Positions 45,007-51,115 of a stretch of DNA of 51,115 nucleotides are shown here, piece by piece; positions within the stretch are counted from its first letter, which is position 1, and each line of letters begins with the position of its first letter. The position numbers were made by a program, and so were the translations under genes. Source of the stretch: Bacteroidota bacterium (GTDB lineage: Bacteria > Bacteroidota > Bacteroidia > Palsa-965); contig JAAFIA010000027.1 in NCBI GenBank assembly GCA_013298545.1, positions 1-51,115 of the forward strand, read 5' to 3'. The notes beneath the pieces are model-generated. The model had not been told where the DNA came from, made no database searches, and saw nothing but the letters and a program-made list of their open reading frames with translations.

Positions 45007-45777
45007 CTATTGCGCACTCCAGCCACCATCCACCGGCAAGGCTGTACCCGTAATCAAATCAGCATGTTCGCTGCACAGAAAAACGCACAAAGCCCCAAGC
45101 GATTCGACCGAAGCAAATTTCTTCACCGCATGCTTCACCAACATCACTTTTGCAATCACATCCTCCTCACTCATCTGATGCGTTTTGGCTTGATCCGCAA
45201 TTTGATTGCGCACCAAGGGCGTATCTACATACCCCGGGCAAATGGCATTGGCCGTAACACCATGCGGCGCACCTTCTAAGGCAAGCACTTTGGTGAAACC
45301 AACCAAACCATGTTTCGCCGCCACATAAGCCGATTTGAATTCCGAAGCCACCAAACCATGCGCCGAAGCAATATTGATCACGCGTCCCCAATTGCGCGCC
45401 TTCATGCCTTTAAACACATGACGCGTGGTATGAAAAGCTGCCGTTAAATTCAACCCAATGATCGCATCCCATTTCGCTGTCGGAAAATCTTCTACGGGCG
45501 ATACAAATTGCATACCCGCATTATTCACCAACACATCAATTGGTCCGAGTGCGTTTACGGCTTCACGCACAAACGTTTCAATGGCATCTGGCTGCAAAAG
45601 ATTCGCATTCGAGAAAAATGTTTTTACACCAAATTCTGCGCCAACGGCATTCGCAATTTCGGCCCCATTCGTTTCCAACCCATTCAACGCAAGTTGATAA
45701 CCCGCTTTTGCAAACTCGCGCGCAATGCCTAAACCGATTCCGCTCGTACTTCCTGTAATGAGGACAGTTTTTGTCAT
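45007..45777 (-). CDS. bdhA: 3-hydroxybutyrate dehydrogenase (SDR)
   Basis: 256 residues from the ATG at 45775-45777 (an 18-codon longer frame adds unconserved sequence). Classical short-chain dehydrogenase: TGSTSGIGLGIA (~8-19) binds NAD, NNAG (85-88), Ser138, Tyr151 and Lys155 (SAYVAAKHG) form the active site. The C-terminus LPVDGGWSAQ and the AICPGYVDTPLVRNQI segment are characteristic of D-3-hydroxybutyrate dehydrogenases. It interconverts 3-hydroxybutyrate and acetoacetate with NAD, usually for use of polyhydroxybutyrate or ketone bodies. Confidence 0.88.
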   Translation of the reverse strand: MTKTVLITGSTSGIGLGIAREFAKAGYQLALNGLETNGAEIANAVGAEFGVKTFFSNANLLQPDAIETFVREAVNALGPIDVLVNNAGMQFVSPVEDFPTAKWDAIIGLNLTAAFHTTRHVFKGMKARNWGRVINIASAHGLVASEFKSAYVAAKHGLVGFTKVLALEGAPHGVTANAICPGYVDTPLVRNQIADQAKTHQMSEEDVIAKVMLVKHAVKKFASVESLGALCVFLCSEHADLITGTALPVDGGWSAQ

Positions 45778-45897
45778 GCTTTTCAGATGATCTGTTTTTA
45801 ATGCTTTTTTTGAACGTGCAAACTTCGTCAATTTATCGCCTTGTTAGGAATGCACAAAACACATTCCGCCCATGAATTTTTAACAGCATCAGAACTG

Positions 45898-45905
45898 TAT
45901 CTTTG
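45898..45905 (+). promoter_or_regulatory. -7 box immediately before the flavin reductase-like gene
   Basis: TATCTTTG lies five bases before the ATG (TTTGTAGCCATG), predicting a leaderless transcript. Confidence 0.45.
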
Positions 45906-45910
45906 TAGCC

Positions 45911-46795
45911 ATGTTAACACTCGATCCAAAAGAATTGAAAATTCCGCAATTGCATCAATACCTCTTGCATGCCGTTGCCCCCCGCCCCATCGCTTTTGCC
46001 AGCACCATCGACGCGCAAGGCAATCCAAACCTCAGCCCATTTAGTTTCTTCAATATCTTCAGCGCCAATCCGCCCATCGCCATCTTCTCGCCCGCCCGCA
46101 GCGGACGCACGGGACAAACCAAAAACACTTTCGACAACGCCAAAGAAACCCGCGAATGCGTGATCAATGTCGTGAATTACGATATGGTGCACCAAATGTC
46201 GCTCACCAGTACCGAATATGCCAAAGGCATCAACGAGTTTGTGAAGGCTGGGCTAACCGAATTGCCCTCCATCAAAGTAAAAGCACCACGCGTGGCCGAA
46301 TCGCCCGTACAACTCGAATGCAAAGTCAACGACATCATCGAACTCGGACAAAACGGCGGTGCGGGCAATCTCGTCATCTGCGAAATTGTACTCATCCACA
46401 TCAACGAAAATGTCCTCAATCCCGAAACACAGATGATCGATCAAGAGAAAATCGATCTGGTGGCCCGTCTCGGCGGCGATTGGTATTTGCGCGCTTCGGG
46501 CGATGCCTTGTTTAAAATCGCGAAACCGCTCACATCCATTGGTATTGGTGTCGATCAAATTCCTCCCGCCATTCGCAACAGTACTGTCTTAACGGGCAAT
46601 CACCTTGGCATGCTTGGAAACACAGAGAAATTGCCTACACCTGAGGAAATTTTGGGATTTACCCAAACAGCAGAATATTTTGAACTCGAAAAGCAGTTCG
46701 GCGAACAGCCAGAAGATATGCACCGTATTGCCGCAAACCTACTCCATACAGGCCGTGTGGACGATGCGTGGAAAGTCTTACTCAGCTCCGTTTGA
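45911..46795 (+). CDS. flavin reductase-like domain protein
   Basis: 294 residues. The first ~200 residues are a flavin reductase-like split barrel: LLHAVAPRPIAFASTIDAQG, NLSPFSFFNIFSANPPI, SLTSTEYAKGINEFVKAGL and ESPVQLECKV, which bind FMN. Such proteins reduce flavin for a partner oxygenase or act as small oxidoreductases; no partner gene is adjacent. The C-terminal ~90 residues (GIGVDQIPPAIRNSTVLTGNHLGML onwards) are typical of the longer branch of this family. No signal peptide. The 211-residue protein at 48881 belongs to the same superfamily but is clearly distinct. Confidence 0.82.
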   Translation: MLTLDPKELKIPQLHQYLLHAVAPRPIAFASTIDAQGNPNLSPFSFFNIFSANPPIAIFSPARSGRTGQTKNTFDNAKETRECVINVVNYDMVHQMSLTSTEYAKGINEFVKAGLTELPSIKVKAPRVAESPVQLECKVNDIIELGQNGGAGNLVICEIVLIHINENVLNPETQMIDQEKIDLVARLGGDWYLRASGDALFKIAKPLTSIGIGVDQIPPAIRNSTVLTGNHLGMLGNTEKLPTPEEILGFTQTAEYFELEKQFGEQPEDMHRIAANLLHTGRVDDAWKVLLSSV

Positions 46796-46847
46796 TTCAT
46801 TTTTAGTATCAAAAACACAGAAGTTTTGAACAAGTGTTAATTAATGC

Positions 46848-46878
46848 TTTTGCAACCAATTTGCCTGTTGTACTTTCG
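46848..46878 (+). promoter_or_regulatory. promoter of the DUF3127 gene
   Basis: TTTTG (46848-46852), 18 bases, TACTTTCG (46871-46878; one mismatch to TAnnTTTG). The ATG is 30 bp downstream. Confidence 0.5.
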
Positions 46879-46908
46879 TTGCTCAATTCATTCTCAAATC
46901 ACACACTC

Positions 46909-47295
46909 ATGTTCAATATTACTGGCACTCTAAAAGTAAAAATGGCCGAACAACAGGTTTCGGATCGTTTCCGCAAACGCGAATTTGTTCTTTCCGACAA
47001 TTCTTCTCAATATCCGCAACAACTGTGTTTTCAGTTGGTGCAAGATAAATGTGGGCTGATTGATGCATTCAATCCGGGCGACGAAATCCGCGTATTTTTC
47101 AACTTGCGTGGCCGCGAATGGACTTCACCCAAAGGCGAAGTAAAATACTTCAACACCATTGACGCTTGGAAAATTGAGCTTGCTAGCCAGGCACAACCCG
47201 TAAACAATGCCGGAATGAGCATGAATACAGCTGCTCCGGTTTCTGATGTCAGTTCGTTCACCTCAAACGGCGATAGCGACGACCTTCCGTTCTAA
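46909..47295 (+). CDS. DUF3127 protein, SSB-like
   Basis: 128 residues from the ATG at 46909; the longer upstream frame runs through the promoter. One OB-fold-like domain: FNITGTLKVKM, FRKREFVLSDNSSQYPQQLCFQLVQDK, FNPGDEIRVFFNLRGREW and KYFNTIDAWKIEL. A Ser/Thr/Asn-rich linker then ends in the acidic tip DSDDLPF. That tail is like the C-terminus of single-strand DNA-binding protein, which recruits repair proteins. DUF3127 is mostly restricted to Bacteroidota. A role in DNA binding is inferred from fold and tail, not shown. Confidence 0.85.
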   Translation: MFNITGTLKVKMAEQQVSDRFRKREFVLSDNSSQYPQQLCFQLVQDKCGLIDAFNPGDEIRVFFNLRGREWTSPKGEVKYFNTIDAWKIELASQAQPVNNAGMSMNTAAPVSDVSSFTSNGDSDDLPF

Positions 47296-47393
47296 TTTAG
47301 TTGATCTATCAACTAATGCAAAAGCTCTTCCATACACGGAGGAGCTTTTTGTTTTACTTGACAATCGACTGACAATCGAATTAGCATCGCACG

Positions 47394-47401
47394 TATCTTT
47401 G
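47394..47401 (+). promoter_or_regulatory. -7 box immediately before hemE
   Basis: TATCTTTG ends four bases before the hemE ATG (TTTGCGCCATG), predicting a leaderless transcript. Confidence 0.45.
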
Positions 47402-47405
47402 CGCC

Positions 47406-48437
47406 ATGTTACAAAATGATTTGATTTTGCGCGCCGCGAAAGGCGAAAAAACAGAACGCACGCCTGTATGGCTCATGCGTCAAGCCGGACGTGTATTGCC
47501 CGAATACCGTGAAGTACGCGCAAAAATGGGAGGATTTAAAGAATTAGTAAAAACACCCGAATTTGCTGCCGAAGTAACCATCCAGCCCGTTGATATTTTG
47601 GGCGTTGATGCGGCCATTATTTTTTCCGATATCCTTGTCATTCCCGAAGCCATGGGACTCGATTACCAAATGGTTGAAAGTCGTGGCCCTTGGTTTGAAA
47701 AAACCATTCAATCGCTAGAAGATGTCGATAAACTGCGCATTGCCAATGGCGTTGACGATTTGCATTACGTCTGCGAAGCCATTCGTTTGACGAAACAAGG
47801 TTTAGCGAATCGAGTTCCGCTAATTGGCTTTGCGGGTGCGCCTTGGACGATTTTAGCATACATGGTAGAAGGCAGTGGCTCGAAGACATTTTCGAAAGCC
47901 AAACGTTTTTTATATACGCAACCCGAAGCGGCACATGCCTTGTTGGAGAAAATTGCGCAGAGCACGATCAATTATTTACGCGCGCAGATTGGTGCGGGGG
48001 CCGATATGATTCAGTTGTTTGATTCGTGGGCCGGAATTTTATCGCCCGAACAATACAAAACATTTGCGCTTCCTTACATTGCAAAAATTACGGATGCCAT
48101 TTATACACACGTTCCGGTTACCGTCTTTGCAAAAGATGCGCATTTTATCCGCAAAGAATTAGGTGCATTAACCTCGTGCCATACCGTTGGACTCGATTGG
48201 ACGATGGATGCACGCGAATCGCGTGCGTTGATTGGCGAACATAAAACACTACAAGGCAATGCCGATCCGTGTTTGCTCTACGCCGATTTTAAAACCATTG
48301 AACACGGTGTTGCCGAAATGCTGAACGCATTCGGGCCGCATAAGCACATTGCCAATTTAGGGCATGGCCTTTACCCCGATTTGAATAAAGACAACGTGCG
48401 GTGCTTTGTCGATGCGGTGAAAAATCACACGTGGTAA
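47406..48437 (+). CDS. hemE: uroporphyrinogen decarboxylase
   Basis: 343 residues, standard length. Decarboxylates the four acetate groups of uroporphyrinogen III to give coproporphyrinogen III in heme synthesis. Signatures: [18 protein letters not shown] (substrate-binding Arg residues), [12 protein letters not shown] (active-site Asp), [26 protein letters not shown] and GLDWTMD, and the C-terminal [10 protein letters not shown]. No other heme genes are adjacent. Confidence 0.97.
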   Translation: MLQNDLILRAAKGEKTERTPVWLMRQAGRVLPEYREVRAKMGGFKELVKTPEFAAEVTIQPVDILGVDAAIIFSDILVIPEAMGLDYQMVESRGPWFEKTIQSLEDVDKLRIANGVDDLHYVCEAIRLTKQGLANRVPLIGFAGAPWTILAYMVEGSGSKTFSKAKRFLYTQPEAAHALLEKIAQSTINYLRAQIGAGADMIQLFDSWAGILSPEQYKTFALPYIAKITDAIYTHVPVTVFAKDAHFIRKELGALTSCHTVGLDWTMDARESRALIGEHKTLQGNADPCLLYADFKTIEHGVAEMLNAFGPHKHIANLGHGLYPDLNKDNVRCFVDAVKNHTW

Positions 48438-48487
48438 ACAATCGGTTGCATTGATTTGTTATGCAAAGCATAAACAACACATTGCGT

Positions 48488-48847
48488 ATGTCTTCCGAAA
48501 AGCCCGATTATCATTGTTATTACAGTGGACTTCCTTCGCCCATGGCGTATATGAAGGACGTTGAAAAAGAAGCCGAAGAATTATCGGAAGTGGATATCGA
48601 CCGCATCATCGAAATGGCTTGGGAAGATCGTACGCCATTTGATGCGATCAAAATACAATTTGGTCTTTCGGAAAGTGATGTGCGCAAGTTGATGAAAGCT
48701 CAATTAAAATGGAGCAGTTATAAATTATGGCGCGAGCGTGTAGAAAATTGTAAAACCAAGCATTTAAAAACACAGACCGACGACACGTTACGTTTCAAAA
48801 GCAACCGACAACGCCACATCAGTTCCAATAAAATTTCCAAGCGTTAA
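48488..48847 (+). CDS. DUF2805 (TIGR03643) protein
   Basis: 119 residues from the ATG at 48488 (one at 48461 adds nine residues). The core LSEVDIDRIIEMAWEDRTPFDAIKIQFGLSE, followed by LKWSSYKLWRERV and CKTKHL, is the DUF2805 pattern. It looks like a small helix-turn-helix fold, and the family is found widely in aquatic bacteria without known function. The N-terminal extension (YHCYYSGLPSP) precedes the family core; translation from the ATG at 48542 would remove it. The gene is 50 bp after hemE and 33 bp before a flavin reductase gene. Confidence 0.75.
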   Translation: MSSEKPDYHCYYSGLPSPMAYMKDVEKEAEELSEVDIDRIIEMAWEDRTPFDAIKIQFGLSESDVRKLMKAQLKWSSYKLWRERVENCKTKHLKTQTDDTLRFKSNRQRHISSNKISKR

Positions 48848-48880
48848 TCAAACCAGTTCAACCGATCATTCTCCAAAAGC

Positions 48881-49516
48881 ATGCAAACAGAATTTACAAG
48901 CGATGCGATTTTAGCATTCGAACAACGCTACCGCGCAACGTTTATCAACTCGCTTGGCGGCTTTAAAAGTCTAGCACTGATTGGGACAAAAAGTAAATCG
49001 GGGCAAACCAACTTGGCTGTTTTCAATTCATTTTTTCATGTGGGGGCCAATCCGCCACTCTTCGGATTTATTGTACGGCCCGACTCCGTTGATCGACACA
49101 CCTTGAGCAATATCTTGGAAACGGGTGTATTTACAGTAAATCAAGTGCATGAAGAAATTTATGAACATGCACACCAAACCGCCGCGCGTTACCCACGCGA
49201 AGTTTCAGAGTTTGATGCTGCAAAACTGACCGAAGAATACAAGTCCGATTTTTTTGCCCCTTATGTCTTAGAAAGTAAAATTAAAATTGCGGCATCCTTA
49301 ATTCAGAAAACAGACATTGCCGAAAATGGAACCATCATGATACTAGCAAAAATAAATTCGGTAACCATTCCCTCAAACTGCATTGGCACTGATGGTTTTG
49401 TTGATCTTGAAAAAGCAGGAACAATTACATGCCAAGGATTAGATTCTTACCACACCACAAAACGCCTCAGTCGTTTGACGTATGCCAAGCCAGACACATG
49501 GCCCAAGCCTATGTAA
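48881..49516 (+). CDS. flavin reductase family protein
   Basis: 211 residues, split-barrel FMN-binding domain: RYRATFINSLGGFKSLALIGTKS, QTNLAVFNSFFHVGANPPLFGFIVRP, HTLSNILETGVFTVNQVHEEIYEHAHQTAARY. It probably reduces FMN with NAD(P)H or uses FMN as cofactor; the substrate is unknown. It ends at a strong terminator and may be co-transcribed with DUF2805 (33-bp gap). Confidence 0.85.
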   Translation: MQTEFTSDAILAFEQRYRATFINSLGGFKSLALIGTKSKSGQTNLAVFNSFFHVGANPPLFGFIVRPDSVDRHTLSNILETGVFTVNQVHEEIYEHAHQTAARYPREVSEFDAAKLTEEYKSDFFAPYVLESKIKIAASLIQKTDIAENGTIMILAKINSVTIPSNCIGTDGFVDLEKAGTITCQGLDSYHTTKRLSRLTYAKPDTWPKPM

Positions 49517-49533
49517 GAAAAACGGAATACAAC

Positions 49534-49566
49534 AAAAAGGCCGCTTCGAAATGAAGCGGCCTTTTT
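49534..49566. terminator. two-way intrinsic terminator between convergent genes
   Basis: A perfect 14-bp stem AAAAAGGCCGCTTC / GAAGCGGCCTTTTT with loop GAAAT ends the flavin reductase gene and the HYR-repeat gene. Confidence 0.88.
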
Positions 49567-49583
49567 AATTGATTCAATTAAAA

Positions 49584-51115
49584 TTACTGTGTAACAGTAA
49601 CTTTCTTCGTGAATACATATTCGTCGTTGATTACTTTGACCAAATACATACCAGCAGCAGTACCACCTGTAAGTTGTGTCAAGCTAACATCTTCGTGAAT
49701 ATATGTAGCATCAGCATATGTTTTCTCGAAAATTACTTTGCCTGTAAGGTCATAAATAATTACGGTTACAGTTGTGTTCGGAATTGCTGGTGTAATATCC
49801 ATGGTAAATGAACCATTGTTTGGATTTGGATATACATCAACTTGTCCGCCTTGGAAATGATCATCGTGTTCAACGTGTGCAAAACGCGCGTTTGGATCAC
49901 AATCGTCTGAACAACCACCCAAACAATCACCATGTGCAAGGTGCGTTGCAACGGCATTTGGACTGATTTCAATATCAACTTCCGTATTGGTTGCACTACT
50001 TGTAACGTGACAAACTTTTACTTTTTTCACGCTGCCATTGTTGTTGTATGAAGCAACTACATTGACCACTTTTACTTCAACTACTTGCGATGCAGAACAG
50101 CCGTTTGCATCGGTTACAGTTAATGTATAACTGTAGTTTGAGCAACCACTTGTTGTATTTGGTGTAAACAACGGATTAGCAATTGACGCATTACTCAAAT
50201 TAGTAGATGGATACCAAGAATAAGTATATGCAGGTCTGCCGCCTGATGCTGAACCATTGAGTGTTGCCGTTGTTGGTCCATTGCCATAACCAATAACGAT
50301 ATTGGCATTATTTGAACCGTAACCGCAAGTACTGATGGGTGAAACAGCCAATGGCGCAATGTTCGCAACCAAATTATTGGCACGTGTTACCGTAAATGCA
50401 CATGTCGAGATGTTTCCATTCACATCTGTTACGGTAACGTTCACCAATGTAGTTCCATAATTGAATGAAGAACCAGAAGCTGGTGAAGAAACGACAGAAG
50501 CAATACCACAATTATCCGTAGCATTGATTGTCCAGCTTGCAGTCGAAACACAAGAAGCGATGTTGATGTTTGCAGGGCAAGTTACAACTGGCGCTTGATT
50601 GTCGGTTACAACGACGTTCTGTGTACAAGTTGCAGTATTACCATTTACATCTGTTACAGTCCAAGTTACAGTTGTTGTTCCAACTGGATAAGATGTTGGT
50701 GCGTTGTTGCTTACAGATGCAACGCCGCAATTATCAGCCGTTGTTGGTGTACCAAGGTTTACATTAGACTTGCTGCAAAGACCTTGCGTTGCACTAACAG
50801 TAACCGCTGCTGGACAAACAATTGTTGGATTTTGGTTATCCGTTACAACTACGTTCTGTGTGCATGTTGCAGTATTACCATTTACATCTGTTACGGTCCA
50901 AGTTACAGTTGTTGTTCCAACTGGGTAAGATGTTGGTGCGTTGTTGCTTACAGATGCAACGCCGCAATTATCAGCCGTTGTTGGTGTGCCAAGGTTTACA
51001 TTAGACTTGCTGCAAAGACCTTGCGTTGCACTAACAGTAACCGCTGCTGGACAAACAATTGTTGGGTTTTGATTGTCGGTTACAACTACGTCTTGTGTGC
51101 AAGTTGCGGTGTTAC
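49584..51115 (-). CDS. C-terminal part of a large HYR-repeat T9SS surface protein
   Basis: The frame is open from the right edge to the stop at 49584, giving about 510 visible residues of a longer protein whose start is outside the window. The N-terminal visible part is made of HYR domains of 79 residues (VVVTDNQNPTIVCPAAVTV, CSKSNVNLGTPTTADNCGV, YPVGTTTVTWTVTDVNGN), repeated with nearly identical DNA. A segment KVCHVTSSATNTEVDIEIS with ATHLAHGDCLGGC is a small Cys/His module often seen before the tail. The last ~80 residues (VDVYPNPNNGSFTM to YVFTKKVTVTQ) form a type A Type IX sorting domain. Probably an adhesin or extracellular structural protein. A TTG at 50447 is not a credible start because the domain continues upstream of it. 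Confidence 0.88.
   Translation of the reverse strand, partial: NTATCTQDVVVTDNQNPTIVCPAAVTVSATQGLCSKSNVNLGTPTTADNCGVASVSNNAPTSYPVGTTTVTWTVTDVNGNTATCTQNVVVTDNQNPTIVCPAAVTVSATQGLCSKSNVNLGTPTTADNCGVASVSNNAPTSYPVGTTTVTWTVTDVNGNTATCTQNVVVTDNQAPVVTCPANINIASCVSTASWTINATDNCGIASVVSSPASGSSFNYGTTLVNVTVTDVNGNISTCAFTVTRANNLVANIAPLAVSPISTCGYGSNNANIVIGYGNGPTTATLNGSASGGRPAYTYSWYPSTNLSNASIANPLFTPNTTSGCSNYSYTLTVTDANGCSASQVVEVKVVNVVASYNNNGSVKKVKVCHVTSSATNTEVDIEISPNAVATHLAHGDCLGGCSDDCDPNARFAHVEHDDHFQGGQVDVYPNPNNGSFTMDITPAIPNTTVTVIIYDLTGKVIFEKTYADATYIHEDVSLTQLTGGTAAGMYLVKVINDEYVFTKKVTVTQ
50595..51115. repeat. 237-bp direct repeats encoding HYR domains
   Basis: Corresponding bases recur with 237-bp spacing (for example 50595/50832 and 50821/51058), and the copies differ at only a few positions. 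The array continues beyond the window. Confidence 0.85.

Noticed and set aside
50447-50447. Start of the HYR-type protein at an internal TTG
   Set aside because: The frame and the HYR domains continue without a stop to the right edge, so the gene start is outside the window.

Overview
The window is ordinary chromosome from a member of the Bacteroidota. Several signs agree. At least five proteins carry a Type IX secretion C-terminal sorting domain (YPNP/FPNP followed by a GVYLV-type strand). Promoter -7 boxes read TAnnTTTG. Shine-Dalgarno sequences are not conspicuous. Many proteins belong to families typical of the phylum: SusC-like and other TonB-dependent receptors, two-component-propeller/SpoIIE fusions, TPR histidine kinases, DUF3127 and DUF2805. 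The genus cannot be fixed from sequence alone; a free-living environmental lineage is likely. I see no rRNA, prophage, CRISPR array or transposase gene.

Layout. 1-2.7 kb: coaX (type III pantothenate kinase) overlapping the start of an outer-membrane protein gene cut by the left edge, preceded by a secreted propeller protein. 2.8-3.3 kb: tRNA-Phe followed by three near-identical 141-bp tandem repeats carrying duplicated terminators. 3.4-5.0 kb: a second T9SS cargo protein. 5.3-11.1 kb: a cyanophycin locus, with cphA (synthetase) on the minus strand, an unusual class III nucleotide cyclase, then cphB (cyanophycinase) and an isoaspartyl peptidase in an operon, giving synthesis and complete breakdown of the Asp-Arg storage polymer. 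11.3-14.6 kb: a tight minus-strand trio (PaiB-like FMN protein, propeller protein, pore-like membrane protein) and a divergent lipoprotein. 14.7-22.8 kb: two paralogous TonB-dependent receptors of equal length flanking a YfiR/DUF4154 periplasmic protein, facing a large SpoIIE phosphatase sensor. 23-26.9 kb: accA and another TonB receptor, bracketed by two inverted copies of a palindromic MITE-like element. 26.9-31.6 kb: a TPR histidine kinase, an Omp28-like T9SS protein and a STAS-like protein. 31.7-38.1 kb: DsbD and a free-standing DsbD N-domain protein, small conserved proteins, then pabB-tilS and a membrane protein with overlapping ends. 38.3-41.5 kb: two secreted surface proteins. 41.5-45.8 kb: a PAS-GAF histidine kinase, an alpha/beta hydrolase, a patatin phospholipase and 3-hydroxybutyrate dehydrogenase. 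45.9-49.5 kb: a flavin reductase-like protein, DUF3127, hemE, DUF2805 and a second flavin reductase. 49.6 kb to the end: the C-terminal part of a large HYR-repeat adhesin-like T9SS protein that runs off the right edge.

The parts most worth a second look are the tRNA-Phe repeat array, whose units carry the complement of the tRNA T-arm; the cyanophycin locus with its embedded cyclase with an altered active site; the palindromic element pair around accA; the TonB receptor-YfiR-TonB receptor cassette; and a recurring TAnnTTTG-(3-5 nt)-ATG arrangement that predicts leaderless transcripts. I do not see a clear-cut new defence system or other wholly new system.
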